Below, piece by piece: positions 17,310-25,940 of a stretch of DNA of 64,000 nucleotides. The notes under the pieces are model-generated. The model was not told the DNA's origin, ran no database searches, and saw only the letters and a program-made list of their open reading frames with translations. Source of the stretch: Halothiobacillaceae bacterium (GTDB lineage: Bacteria; Pseudomonadota; Gammaproteobacteria; Halothiobacillales; Halothiobacillaceae). The stretch's first letter is position 1. Every line of letters starts with the position of its first letter. Position numbers and translations under genes: made by a program. Location: contig JAQVHL010000004.1 of NCBI GenBank assembly GCA_028696185.1, positions 35,508 through 99,507 of the forward strand, written 5' to 3'.

Positions 17310-19115
17310 GTGGCTCACATGGCAATGCGATGGATGGCCTTGGTGATCTGTTTGGTCGCCGCGCCGGGTGTCAAGGCAACGTCGGCCCCCTCGGCCAGCG
17401 AGGGGGGTGTGCAGGTGCTGATCGATGTGTCGGGCAGCATGAAACGCACCGATCCGCTCAATCTGCGTCAGCCGGCACTGCGCCTTCTGGTCGGTCTGAT
17501 GCCGGATGGCCAGCGTACCGGGTTGTGGTTCTTCGGTGAAGGCGTGCGTGAGGCTTTGCCGATGCAGCGTGTCGATGCGCGCTGGCGCAAGCAGGCGGAA
17601 GCCACGGCGGGGCGCATCGGTTCGCGCGATCTGTTCACCGATATCGGTGGTGCGCTGGAGGCTGCGATGCGCGACTGGGCCGTTCCCGAAGGCGATGCGT
17701 CAAAACCCCGGCATATCATTCTGCTCAGTGATGGCATGGTGGACATCTCCAAGGAGGCCGATAAAAACGTCGAAGCGCGCCGTAAGGTGCTGGAGACGAT
17801 CCTCCCCGCCTTGCGCGAGCGCCGTATCCGGGTACACACCATTGCCCTGTCCGAGGAAGCCGATCACGAGTTGCTGCGCCGGCTGGCGGAGCAGACCGAT
17901 GGGGTCTACGAGGCCCTGCAGGATGCCGGGCGTCTGCAGCGGGCCTTCCTTCATCTGTTCGAGAAATCAGCCCCTCGCGACACCTTGCCACTACGCGACA
18001 ACCGGTTTACCGTCGATCCCAGTGTCTCGGAACTGACCTTGCTCGTGTTCCGCAAGGACGGTGCGCCGCCGACCCGGTTGCGTCTGCCAGACAAGAGTGT
18101 GGTGGATGCCGCGTCCGCAGCCGCACGCGAAGGCTGGCGCTGGGATAGTGAGGCGGGGCGCGATCTGATCACCATCACTGCTCCGCTTCCGGGCGAGTGG
18201 CGCATTCAGGCCGACGTGGATCCGGATAACCGCGCGATGGTGGTCACACACCTGAAGCTGGCCTCTGAGTCCATTCCCAATCAGCTCTATGTGGGTGAGC
18301 GTTTCGATGCAAGCTTTTACCTGACCGAGAACGACGCGCCCCTGAGCGATACGCGCCTGCTCCGTGAAATCCGTCTGCTGGGCGTGCTGACCGGCCCTGG
18401 CGCCCCGGCTGGAGAACGGCAGCTGACCGACGATGGCTCGGGACTGGATCGTGTCGGTGCCGATGGGCGTTACGACCTGCCCCTGACCGAGGGTTTGGGC
18501 GAGGGCGCCTACCAATTGCTGGTGCGCGCGGTCTCGCCCACCTTCGAGCGCGAGCTGCGCCACGACTTCAGCCTTAATGGCGCGCGTCTTCTGGGCTTTA
18601 CCCTGGCGGGCGATCCGAGTGCGCCGGTTGTCGAGGTGCGTCCCGAAGCCGGGGTGCTTGACCCCGAGCGCATGAAGCTCGACGGGCATGTGGCCTGTCC
18701 GGGACAGCCGCCGCGCACGGTAGAGTTCACTCGTCTGGACCTGGCCGGCCCGGTCTGGATTGCTGGCCTGGAAGCACAGGAGAGCGGTCATCTTGGATGT
18801 ACCGTCAGCGCACTGGTGGACGGCGTGACGCTCGCCGGGCGCGCGATCCGCTATGGCGCGCCGTCCTGGCCGTTGCCCAAACCGGAGGCGGCGGCGCCAG
18901 CTGCCAAATCGGAAGGGAATAAACAAGGTGCTGCCCCGACCGAGCTGGAAAAGCCGGAAAAAAAGGAGGCCGGGAGCGGCACCTGGATCGTCATCGCCAT
19001 AATTGTCCTGGCCAACCTGTTGCTGGGTGGGGCGGCCTGGCTTGGCCTGCGCCTCTGGCGTCGTCGTGAAGCACAGCAAATGCAGAAGATTCTTGAAGAA
19101 GGGGAAACCCAATGA
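17310..19115 (+). CDS. Periplasmic von Willebrand factor A protein with C-terminal membrane anchor
   Basis: 601 residues. A cleavable signal peptide (about 1-24) is followed by a VWA domain. Its metal-binding MIDAS is DVSGSMKRTDP near residues 39-49, with later VWA parts DLFTDIGGALEAAM and HIILLSDGMVDISKE. A beta-rich middle part follows: LTLLVFRKDG, then DLITITAPLPGEWR, then LYVGERFDASFYLTE. It recalls the family I know as TIGR03503. A Pro/Ala/Lys-rich linker and one TM helix (about 558-582) end in a short basic cytoplasmic tail. GTG at 17310 is chosen because AAGGGGG ends at 17304; ATG 17319 is an alternative. The stop overlaps the next gene by 4 bases. The function is unknown. Confidence 0.7.
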   Translation: MAHMAMRWMALVICLVAAPGVKATSAPSASEGGVQVLIDVSGSMKRTDPLNLRQPALRLLVGLMPDGQRTGLWFFGEGVREALPMQRVDARWRKQAEATAGRIGSRDLFTDIGGALEAAMRDWAVPEGDASKPRHIILLSDGMVDISKEADKNVEARRKVLETILPALRERRIRVHTIALSEEADHELLRRLAEQTDGVYEALQDAGRLQRAFLHLFEKSAPRDTLPLRDNRFTVDPSVSELTLLVFRKDGAPPTRLRLPDKSVVDAASAAAREGWRWDSEAGRDLITITAPLPGEWRIQADVDPDNRAMVVTHLKLASESIPNQLYVGERFDASFYLTENDAPLSDTRLLREIRLLGVLTGPGAPAGERQLTDDGSGLDRVGADGRYDLPLTEGLGEGAYQLLVRAVSPTFERELRHDFSLNGARLLGFTLAGDPSAPVVEVRPEAGVLDPERMKLDGHVACPGQPPRTVEFTRLDLAGPVWIAGLEAQESGHLGCTVSALVDGVTLAGRAIRYGAPSWPLPKPEAAAPAAKSEGNKQGAAPTELEKPEKKEAGSGTWIVIAIIVLANLLLGGAAWLGLRLWRRREAQQMQKILEEGETQ

Positions 19116-20293
19116 GCAGCGCGAATGCCGTGGTGGAAACCCAGACCGTAGCGGAGGCCGCGGCCCCTTCCTCGCTGGTCATGACCTGGGCGATTCTGAG
19201 CAGTGAGGCCGCCCTCGTACTCGCTGTGGTGCTGATTATCACCCTCGTGGCTGGGGCGCGTCGGCGTGGGCGCTGGAAACAGGCGGCGAGCCGTCTTATG
19301 GAAGGGCATCGCCGGGAAACACCGCGCTGGGAAGAGGCGCTGGACCGGCATCTCAAGGAGCAGGGTATCCCCTTGGCGGAGCAAAGTCGTGATGCGCGTC
19401 GTCATCGCGTCGACGAATTCATGCGTCAGCTGCTCGATGCCTGGATTCGTCAGGAGCCCGAGGGAGTGAAGTCACTTGCCGACCGGCTGGGCGAGATGCG
19501 CCATGAAGACGCACTGGCCGTGGTGGAAGCGGTGCGAGCCATGACGCCCGCTACGCTGCAGGAAGCGGTTGCTGCCGTGTCAGGGACCGTATCCGACGAT
19601 GCGCGCCTGCGTGAAATGGAAAGCTTCAATGCGCGTTTGCGCGAGGAGCTGGAGGCCACGCGCGGGCGGGAAATCGAGCGCTCAGCCCAGCTGCGCGAGG
19701 CCATTTCCACCATCAATACACTGGTTGGTGAGTACGGGCGTGGACGGGGGCGGGAAATCGCGCCGACCTTCGAGGAAATTCTGGATATCATCGAACAGCG
19801 GCGGGGAGGCGTTTCCGTGACACCGGCAGCCGTCGCCTCTGCATCCAGCGCCCCCCTTGTCGCCGCCGAGGTGCCTCAGGGCGTAATGGACGAGCCGGCC
19901 GCGCTGAGCGATGGGCGAGCCGAACCCATGCTGGACGAAGCTCCACTCGATGAAGAGGCCTTACTGAAGGAGCTTGGCGCTGCGAGCGAACCGCAGGTGG
20001 ATGATCTGGACGATCTGACCGACATCGATGCGCTGCTGGCCGCCAATGGCCCTGCATTGACCGAGCCGGCACCTGTGGTGGAAGACATCATCGTTGCCAC
20101 GGAGGAGCCTCAGATCGAGCCCACGGCACCGTCATCTCCCGTGCCGGCGGCGGTTCAGAACACGACGCAGAATCCGGTGGAGGATGCGCTGGACCTGGAT
20201 GCCTTGCTGGATATCGAACTGGGACGCCAGCAGGAGCCGGTGGCCGATGAATTCGATCTGAGCAAGGAAGTATCGCCCCGCACCGGGAGTTGA
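19112..20293 (+). CDS. Membrane-anchored coiled-coil protein of unknown function
   Basis: 393 residues, no family recognised. One TM helix (about 22-47, MTWAILSSEAALVLAVVLII) is followed by an Arg-rich stop-transfer end, so most of the protein is cytoplasmic. Residues about 50-160 are helical and charged, and about 170-215 look like coiled coil (RLREELEATRGREIERSAQL). TFEEILDIIEQRRGG then leads into a long acidic, Ala/Pro-rich tail. That tail holds two similar motifs, DDLTDIDALLAA and ALDLDALLDIELG. The ATGA overlap with the VWA gene implies translational coupling and probably a shared complex across the inner membrane. Confidence 0.6.
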   Translation: MSSANAVVETQTVAEAAAPSSLVMTWAILSSEAALVLAVVLIITLVAGARRRGRWKQAASRLMEGHRRETPRWEEALDRHLKEQGIPLAEQSRDARRHRVDEFMRQLLDAWIRQEPEGVKSLADRLGEMRHEDALAVVEAVRAMTPATLQEAVAAVSGTVSDDARLREMESFNARLREELEATRGREIERSAQLREAISTINTLVGEYGRGRGREIAPTFEEILDIIEQRRGGVSVTPAAVASASSAPLVAAEVPQGVMDEPAALSDGRAEPMLDEAPLDEEALLKELGAASEPQVDDLDDLTDIDALLAANGPALTEPAPVVEDIIVATEEPQIEPTAPSSPVPAAVQNTTQNPVEDALDLDALLDIELGRQQEPVADEFDLSKEVSPRTGS

Positions 20294-20369
20294 TGCTGCC
20301 GCATGGTCTCTGCTCACCGGGAATGCTAGCATGCTAAGCATTGACGGAAGGGCATGACCGGGAGAGGCG

Positions 20370-20804
20370 ATGCTGGCTCGTGTGGAAGACCTGATGCGCG
20401 GTACCGTGACCGCGCTGCGCTATTTGTTCATCCTGGTGATGGTCATTTATCTCACCCTGTGCATCGCAAGTCTTGCTGTCAAGCTGCTGCCTTTGTTCGC
20501 GCAACTCGGTGCGCCGGAGTTTCACGACCTGATGGGGGTGCTCAACGACGCACTGTTCACGCTGATTGTGATCGCCGTAGTGCGCAGCCTGTTCGTCAAC
20601 GACAGCTTTCAGTATGCCCTGACATTTCTCGAAGTCGGCTTCGTGGTACTGATGCGCAAGCTGATCCTGCTGGACACCGCGCCCCATGAGACCTGGGTGC
20701 TGCTGGTGCTGGGCCTGATTTCGGTGATGTTCTTCGGCCTGATTCTCTACACCCATTATCTGCGCAAGCGCCCGGACAACGATCTGCCGGCGGGCAATAT
20801 CTGA
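20370..20804 (+). CDS. PsiE-like inner-membrane protein
   Basis: 144 residues with four predicted TM helices, about 14-40, 55-75, 85-105 and 112-132. The spacing and motifs LNDALFTLIVIAVVRSLFV and EVGFVVLMRKLILLDTAPHE resemble PsiE (phosphate-starvation-inducible E), a family with no settled function. GGGAGAGG precedes the ATG at 20370. It lies 76 bases after the coiled-coil gene on the same strand with no clear terminator between them, so it may be the third member of that operon. It is convergent with the chemoreceptor gene, 6 bases from that gene's stop codon. Confidence 0.65.
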   Translation: MLARVEDLMRGTVTALRYLFILVMVIYLTLCIASLAVKLLPLFAQLGAPEFHDLMGVLNDALFTLIVIAVVRSLFVNDSFQYALTFLEVGFVVLMRKLILLDTAPHETWVLLVLGLISVMFFGLILYTHYLRKRPDNDLPAGNI

Positions 20805-20810
20805 TTCAGA

Positions 20811-21995
20811 TCAAATGCGGAAGCCGCGCATCAGGGTGGTCAGTTCGTCTGCCGCACGATGCAGGTCGTTGACCGAGTCAGCCGTGCCTTGCAGGCGTTC
20901 CGCGCTGCGGGCCAGCAGGTCGAACAGGCGGGAGAGGTCCTCTTCCAGCAGGCGCACCTGCTGCAGATGGTTTGCACCGCTTTCATCGATCCGGTCATTG
21001 AGCGCTACGGTGTGCCCGACGCGTTCGCGCGCTTCGCGCATTTTCTCCGATGCCTCGCGTGTCAGCTGCTCGCTTTCTTCTACGCGCGCTACCACGTTCT
21101 GCATGGCGCTACTGGAATCGCGCACCTGCCGGGTGAGTTGTTCGATCAGCGCGGCAATCTCGCGGGTGGATTGGCTGGTCTTGGTGGCGAGGGCGCGAAC
21201 TTCTTCGGCCACCACCGCAAAGCCACGGCCTTGATCTCCGGCGCGTGCGGCCTCGATGGCGGCGTTGAGCGCCAGGAGGTTGGTCTGTTCGGCAATGCCG
21301 TCGATCACGCTGGTAATTGCCTGGATTTGGGTTGCCGCTCCCTCCAGGGCGCGCATGCCTTGTGATGCGCTTTCGACTTCGCGTACGGTTTTGTCGATGG
21401 CGGCGAGGTTCTTTTGCAACATGCGGTCACCGTCTTCCGTGTTGCGTGCGGCAAGCAGGGCGGCATCACGCGCTTCGGTGGTGGAGGCGCACATGCGTTC
21501 GGTTACCGAGAGCAACTCGGCAGCGCGTTCGCGGACCTCGTCCTTGTGACCGCGCTCGCGGCGCTCGCCGTCGAGAATTTCATGCGTAACCCGTGTCACC
21601 TGCTCCGTCGCGCCGCGTATCGTGCCGCTGATGCCGGCAATCAGGCGGATCTGGGATGCCAGCTGTGCCACCATGCCATTGAAGCTGTCGATGATGCGAC
21701 CGATGGCATCGTGGCTTTGCATGGCGCATTGATGGGTCAGATCACCCTCGCGGATGGCGTAGGCTATATCGGAAATACGTTGCAGTTTGCGCAGGAGGAT
21801 GAGATCGGCCATGACGTAGTTGATGAGACCGACTACCAGCCCGGCTACAACGCAGCCGATGACGAACCCGACCTGCATACCGGGTTTGTAATCGACAAAA
21901 AAGCCGGCGTAGAGGGGAAAGATCATCCCCATCAATAAGCCGAAGCCGAAAAACGAATTACGCAGGCGGCGTAGCAGGCTGGGGCCGGAAAACAT
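20811..21995 (-). CDS. Methyl-accepting chemotaxis protein without a large periplasmic sensor
   Basis: 394 residues. Two close hydrophobic helices (about 12-32 and 36-60) leave almost no periplasmic loop. A HAMP-like region ([20 protein letters not shown]) and a full cytoplasmic signalling hairpin follow. The CheA/CheW-binding tip reads [20 protein letters not shown]. The frame stays open upstream to 22130, but that would overlap the divergent squalene-synthase-like gene. The ATG complementary to 21993-21995 has GGAG eight bases upstream and is the better start. With no ligand domain it may sense membrane state, redox or cytosolic signals. No che genes are adjacent. Confidence 0.88.
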   Translation of the reverse strand: MFSGPSLLRRLRNSFFGFGLLMGMIFPLYAGFFVDYKPGMQVGFVIGCVVAGLVVGLINYVMADLILLRKLQRISDIAYAIREGDLTHQCAMQSHDAIGRIIDSFNGMVAQLASQIRLIAGISGTIRGATEQVTRVTHEILDGERRERGHKDEVRERAAELLSVTERMCASTTEARDAALLAARNTEDGDRMLQKNLAAIDKTVREVESASQGMRALEGAATQIQAITSVIDGIAEQTNLLALNAAIEAARAGDQGRGFAVVAEEVRALATKTSQSTREIAALIEQLTRQVRDSSSAMQNVVARVEESEQLTREASEKMREARERVGHTVALNDRIDESGANHLQQVRLLEEDLSRLFDLLARSAERLQGTADSVNDLHRAADELTTLMRGFRI

Positions 21996-22083
21996 AATGT
22001 TGACTCCGCATCTGAAGGCGACGGCTGCCGCCTTGAAATCAAGATTAGCTGCTAGAATCGCGGCAAACAAACCCGAATATCCC

Positions 22084-22929
22084 ATGAAGCCTGTTGAGTA
22101 TTGTGAACGTCTGGTGGCCGCGCCGGGCATGCCCTGGCGTTACGCCCTGCGTAAGGTTGATCCGGCATTGCGCGCCGATCTCTTGGCTGTGGAAGCCTTG
22201 GCCGCTGAACTGGCGGCGATTGTCCGTCGGGCGCATGAGCCGCGTGTTGCGGAGGCGCGGCTGAACTGGTGGCGCGAGGAGTATGCGCGCGCGCGTCAGG
22301 GCCGCGCCGAATCCCCGGTCGGTCAGGCCCTGAGTATGGCTCTTGGGCGCGAGGAGCTCGCCGAGGGGCTGTTCGAGGAAATGTTCGATGCCGCCGACAT
22401 GGACAGGCAGTACACCGGGTATCGCGATTGGGATGACCTCGCGCTGTATCTCTACCGGCGCGGCAGCGCCCGGCTGCTGTTGCAGTCCGCCGTTCTGGGT
22501 GGAAGCTCACGTTGCGGCAAGGCCGTACATGCGCTCGGGCAGGGTCTGGAGCTGGTTGCCTTGCTCAAGCAGCTTGGGCAGGATGCGTCTTTCGGGCGCT
22601 TGTATCTGCCTTCGGCGGATATGGAGCGTTTTTCCGTGCGTCCGGCCGATTTCATGCAGCCCCAAGTCGGGGACGCGCTGCGCGGTTTGCTGGATTTCGA
22701 GGCGGAACGGGCCCGTGCCCTGTTGGATCAGGGCGAGCAGGCGCTCGCGCAAGATGATGCGCAGCGCTTGCTGATGTTCAGGATTCTGGCGGATTTTGCC
22801 CGTCAATGGCTTGACGAAGTGCGTGCCGATAATTTCGCGCTACTCGACCGGCGTATTGAGCTGACGCCCTGGCGCCTGCTGTGGCGTGCCTGGCGCGTTA
22901 AGCGCGCAGCAGTACGCAGCTTTCGATAA
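22084..22929 (+). CDS. Squalene/phytoene synthase-like protein (NDUFAF6-type)
   Basis: 281 residues in the all-helical trans-isoprenyl diphosphate synthase fold. [17 protein letters not shown] and the later [20 protein letters not shown] are family landmarks. The Asp-rich motifs that bind substrate Mg2+ in true squalene or phytoene synthases are not present: the first site reads [11 protein letters not shown]. It is therefore probably non-catalytic on prenyl diphosphates and closer to the NDUFAF6-type group. The ATG at 22084 starts [15 protein letters not shown]. No strong ribosome-binding site is visible, and upstream in-frame codons reach 21997. It is divergent from the chemoreceptor gene. 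A repeat element follows 18 bases after the stop codon. Confidence 0.7.
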   Translation: MKPVEYCERLVAAPGMPWRYALRKVDPALRADLLAVEALAAELAAIVRRAHEPRVAEARLNWWREEYARARQGRAESPVGQALSMALGREELAEGLFEEMFDAADMDRQYTGYRDWDDLALYLYRRGSARLLLQSAVLGGSSRCGKAVHALGQGLELVALLKQLGQDASFGRLYLPSADMERFSVRPADFMQPQVGDALRGLLDFEAERARALLDQGEQALAQDDAQRLLMFRILADFARQWLDEVRADNFALLDRRIELTPWRLLWRAWRVKRAAVRSFR

Positions 22930-22947
22930 AAACCTGCCGCCGTTCTC

Positions 22948-23224
22948 AGAGGGTGTTTACAAAAAAACGCTTGTTTGAAAGGTTAAGTCTCAAGGCGGGC
23001 GAAAAAAGGCTTCAACGGTTTTTGAAAGCGGCTTTAACCGATTGTTGAACGACTTGATCTTTGGCAGGCGGACAGGCTGAAAAATCAAGGAGATGTTTTC
23101 AAAAACCGCTCAGGACAGGCTTGCGCGCCGTTTCGCCCGCCTCATGTAACGCACTTCGAACCACCCGAATTGCAAGCGGGCGCCCACTGCCGCCCAACAA
23201 ACATTTATTTTGTAAAAACCCTCT
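22948..23224. repeat. Composite palindromic repeat, internally deleted copy with terminal inverted repeats
   Basis: 277 bp with ends AGAGGGTGTTTACAAA (22948-22963) and the inverse of AGAGGGTTTTTACAAA (23209-23224), 15 of 16 matching. The middle matches the centre of the 55443-56181 element: AAGGCGGGCGAAAAAAGGCT, GAACGACTTGATCTTTGGCA, GGCTGAAAAATCAAGGA. The two hairpin-bearing arms found there are missing. It occupies nearly the whole 307-bp gap between the squalene-synthase-like and SDR genes. Its right end stops one base before the SDR ribosome-binding site. Confidence 0.8.
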
Positions 23225-23236
23225 CAAGGAATGCCT

Positions 23237-23977
23237 ATGAAACGATTTGATCTTTCCCTCTCGCTTCCCCCTGACGCCTTTATCGGGCGTGTCATGCTCA
23301 TCGACGGCGCCAGTGGGGGGCTTGGGCAGGCATTGGCGCAGGCGCTGGCCGGCCGGGGGGCGCACCTGATCCTGCTGGGGCGTACCCCCTGCCGACTGGA
23401 GAAAACCTATGATGCGGTATTGGCCGCCGGTGGGGCGGAGCCGCTCATGCAGCCGGTCAATTACGAGGGAATGACCCTGGAGGATTATGCGAATCTGGCC
23501 CAGGCCGTGGTAAGGGAGTTCGGGCGGCTCGATGCCGTGGCCCTGCTGTCCGCTTCGTCCGGCCAGTCCGCGCCGCTGGCGCTTGCCGACCCCGTGCAGT
23601 GGGCGCGCAGCCTGCATGTCAATCTCTCTGCTCCTTTTCTGCTGGCGCAGGCCATGCTTCCTTTGCTGCGGCAAGGGCGGGAGCCGGCCTTGCTGTTCGG
23701 TGCGGATGCCGGTCCTGCCGCGTATGGGGGCGCCTACGCGGTGGCTAAGGCCGGTGTGGAGCGTATGGTGCGGATGTGGGCCGAGGAATTGTCTGGCATG
23801 GTGTGTGTCAACGCACTGGATTCGGGGCCGCTGTCTACTGGCCTGCGTGCGCGCCAATATCCGGGCGAAGTGCCGGGCAGTGCGCCGGAACCCCGTTCTG
23901 CCGTGCCTGCCGCTCTGGCGCTCCTCGCGCCGGGCTGTTCTGTGAACGGGGAGACCGTGCGTCTGGGGATGGCTTGA
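23237..23977 (+). CDS. Short-chain dehydrogenase/reductase, YciK-like, atypical active site
   Basis: 246 residues with a Rossmann fold. MLIDGASGGLGQALAQALAG is the cofactor-binding loop, LLGRT the strand that follows, and LHVNLSAPFLLAQAMLPLL contains the structural Asn. YAVAK supplies the catalytic Tyr and Lys. The segment that should hold the catalytic Ser reads LLFGADAGPAAYGG and has no Ser, so activity is doubtful. ATG 23237 has AAGGA at 23226-23230; ATG 23231 abuts that site and is less likely. The substrate is unknown. The gene is convergent with the metallo-hydrolase gene. Confidence 0.75.
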   Translation: MKRFDLSLSLPPDAFIGRVMLIDGASGGLGQALAQALAGRGAHLILLGRTPCRLEKTYDAVLAAGGAEPLMQPVNYEGMTLEDYANLAQAVVREFGRLDAVALLSASSGQSAPLALADPVQWARSLHVNLSAPFLLAQAMLPLLRQGREPALLFGADAGPAAYGGAYAVAKAGVERMVRMWAEELSGMVCVNALDSGPLSTGLRARQYPGEVPGSAPEPRSAVPAALALLAPGCSVNGETVRLGMA

Positions 23978-24036
23978 AGGGCGTCCTGTCCGCTGATGGA
24001 AAGCTGTGACAGGCGCGGGCCTGTCTTTTATGGAAA

Positions 24037-25452
24037 TTACAGCAGGATGCTCTGTCCGCGTTGCGGTGCTTCGGCATTCCAGTGCCATTCATCGCGCAGG
24101 GTCTGGGCAAAGCCCAGCGCGGTTTGTTCCTCACCATGAACGACAAAGGTACGCGCCGGCGCTTCGCTGAAATGACCGAGCCAGTCGAGCAGGGCGGTAC
24201 GGTCGGCATGCGCGGAGAGGCCGCCCAGGGTGTAGATGTCGGCTCGAACGGGCAGGCGCTCACCGAACAGGGTGATTTCGCGAGCACCGTCGACCAGCCG
24301 GCGCCCCAGCGTGCCGGCCGCCTGGAATCCGGTAATCAACAGCGTGCATTCACGGCGCGCGAGGTTGTGTTTGAGGTGATGACGTATGCGTCCCGCTTCG
24401 CACATGCCCGAGGCGGAGAGAATGATCGCGCCGCCGCGCAGGGTGTTGAGGGCGCGGGATTCTTCAACCGATTCGGTAAAGCGGATTTTCACTCCCGTGT
24501 CGCCGTGTCGCTGCCAGTCGAGCAGTTCACGGGTCTGCTCATCGAGCAGGGCTTCGTGACGCAGGGTGGTTTCGGTGGCGGCGGTCGCCATGGGGGAGTC
24601 GACGAAGATTTCCAATGGGGGCTCGATACGTTTTTCGCGCACCAGCCGGGTCAGCAGGTAGAGCACCTCCTGGGTACGACCGACGGCAAATGCCGGAACG
24701 ATCAGATTGCCGTGCTTGCGGCGCAGGGTGTCGTTGACGGCATGCACCAGCTCATCCAGGGTGGCTTCGAAGGATTTGTGCCGCCGGTTGCCGTAGGTGG
24801 ATTCCACCAGCAGCACATCCGCGCGTCCAACGGCGGTGGGATCGCGCACGATGGGGCGTTGCGGTTGTCCCAGATCGCCGGAAAACACAAGTTTACGTTC
24901 GAGTTCGCCTTCCTGTAGCCAGAGCTCGATCAGGGCGGAGCCCAGGATGTGGCCGGCGTCGCGGAAGACGACACGCACGCCAGGGGCCGGGTCGAAGGCT
25001 TCGTCGTACGGATGCCCCTGAATGTGATGCAGACAGTCTTCGGCCTGGTTGACGGTATACAGCGGGGCGATTTCACCGTGTCTGACGCCGCGGCGGAAGA
25101 CGCGGCGGTTGTGCCATTCGGCTTCTTTTTCGTGAATGTGGGCGGCATCGGGCAGCATGACGCGCAGGAGGTCACCTGTGGCCAGCGTGCAGTGCACCGG
25201 GCCTTTGAAGCCCAGCGCGGTCAGGCGCGGGATCAGGCCGGAGTGATCGATGTGAGCATGGGTCAGCAGGATGAAATCGATGGCTTCCGGGGCAAGTCCC
25301 GCCACGTTCAGTGGTCCTTCGCGGTTGAGGCGTTCGGCCTCGCGTCCACCCTGATGCATGCCGCAGTCCACTAAAAAGCGCCTGCCGGCGGCTTCGACCA
25401 GGTAGCAGGAGCCCGTGACTTCGCGTGTGCCGCCCAGAAAACTCAGGCGCAT
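24037..25452 (-). CDS. Beta-CASP metallo-beta-lactamase-fold hydrolase (RNA-processing type)
   Basis: 471 residues. The MBL motif is LLTHAHIDHSGLIPRL (HxHxDH), with earlier TREVTGSCYLVEAAGRRFLV and a zinc Asp in FSGDLGQPQRPI. The beta-CASP part contains STYGNRRHK and DSPMATAATETTL. The end carries ILSASGMCEAGRIRHHL, TLLITGFQAAGTLGRRL and the C-terminal histidine motifs GLSAHADR and FVVHGE. This is the CPSF73-like bacterial family of exo/endoribonucleases, cytosolic. The start at 25452 leaves only 4 bases after the HNH gene, so the two are co-transcribed. The true RNA substrate is not known. Confidence 0.88.
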   Translation of the reverse strand: MRLSFLGGTREVTGSCYLVEAAGRRFLVDCGMHQGGREAERLNREGPLNVAGLAPEAIDFILLTHAHIDHSGLIPRLTALGFKGPVHCTLATGDLLRVMLPDAAHIHEKEAEWHNRRVFRRGVRHGEIAPLYTVNQAEDCLHHIQGHPYDEAFDPAPGVRVVFRDAGHILGSALIELWLQEGELERKLVFSGDLGQPQRPIVRDPTAVGRADVLLVESTYGNRRHKSFEATLDELVHAVNDTLRRKHGNLIVPAFAVGRTQEVLYLLTRLVREKRIEPPLEIFVDSPMATAATETTLRHEALLDEQTRELLDWQRHGDTGVKIRFTESVEESRALNTLRGGAIILSASGMCEAGRIRHHLKHNLARRECTLLITGFQAAGTLGRRLVDGAREITLFGERLPVRADIYTLGGLSAHADRTALLDWLGHFSEAPARTFVVHGEEQTALGFAQTLRDEWHWNAEAPQRGQSILL

Positions 25453-25456
25453 GCGC

Positions 25457-25837
25457 TCAACTGCCTTGTCCTGTGTTCTGGCCCAGCAGCGCCTTGAGGT
25501 CGGCAAAGGGGTTATGGCTTGCGCGGTTCTTGCCTTGCGCGGTCGTGGAGGTGTTGCCGTTGGCCGCTTCGACGAGTTTCTGATGCTCGTTGTCGTGGCA
25601 GTACAGGCAGAGCAGCTCCCAGTTGCTGCCGTCAGGCGGGTTGTTGTCGTGATTATGGTCGCGATGGTGGACGGTCAGTTCGCGCAGGTTGGCACGGGTG
25701 AATTCGCGCCCGCAACGGCCGCAGATCCATGGGTAAAGTTTGAGCGCCTGTTCACGGTAGCCTTTCTCACGCTGTTCGGCAGAGCGGCGGGCTTCGAGGA
25801 CGACGCGGTCCAGATGGGCGTGATCAATGTTTTTCAT
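25457..25837 (-). CDS. yajD: YajD-family HNH nuclease
   Basis: 126 residues. A compact HNH endonuclease core is built on zinc ligands CGRCG and CLYCHDNEH around the catalytic ELTVHHRDHNHDNNPPDG. This matches the E. coli YajD layout. The Gln/Ser-rich tail ends NPFADLKALLGQNTGQGS. The biological role of YajD proteins is not established. It is the first gene of a two-gene unit with the beta-CASP hydrolase, so a link to nucleic-acid repair or RNA turnover is possible but only inferred. Confidence 0.88.
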   Translation of the reverse strand: MKNIDHAHLDRVVLEARRSAEQREKGYREQALKLYPWICGRCGREFTRANLRELTVHHRDHNHDNNPPDGSNWELLCLYCHDNEHQKLVEAANGNTSTTAQGKNRASHNPFADLKALLGQNTGQGS

Positions 25838-25940
25838 GCGGCATGGGGCGTAGTACGTTTACGGCATTCTCCCGCGCTTGTGCGAAGGCGGCAAGCCCTT
25901 GTGGCATCCCTGCCGTATGCCCCTTGAAGTGTTTTCTCGC

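Noticed and set aside
21996..22130. Longer N-terminus for the chemoreceptor
   Set aside because: It would overlap the divergent squalene-synthase-like gene, and a good ribosome-binding site exists for the start at 21995.
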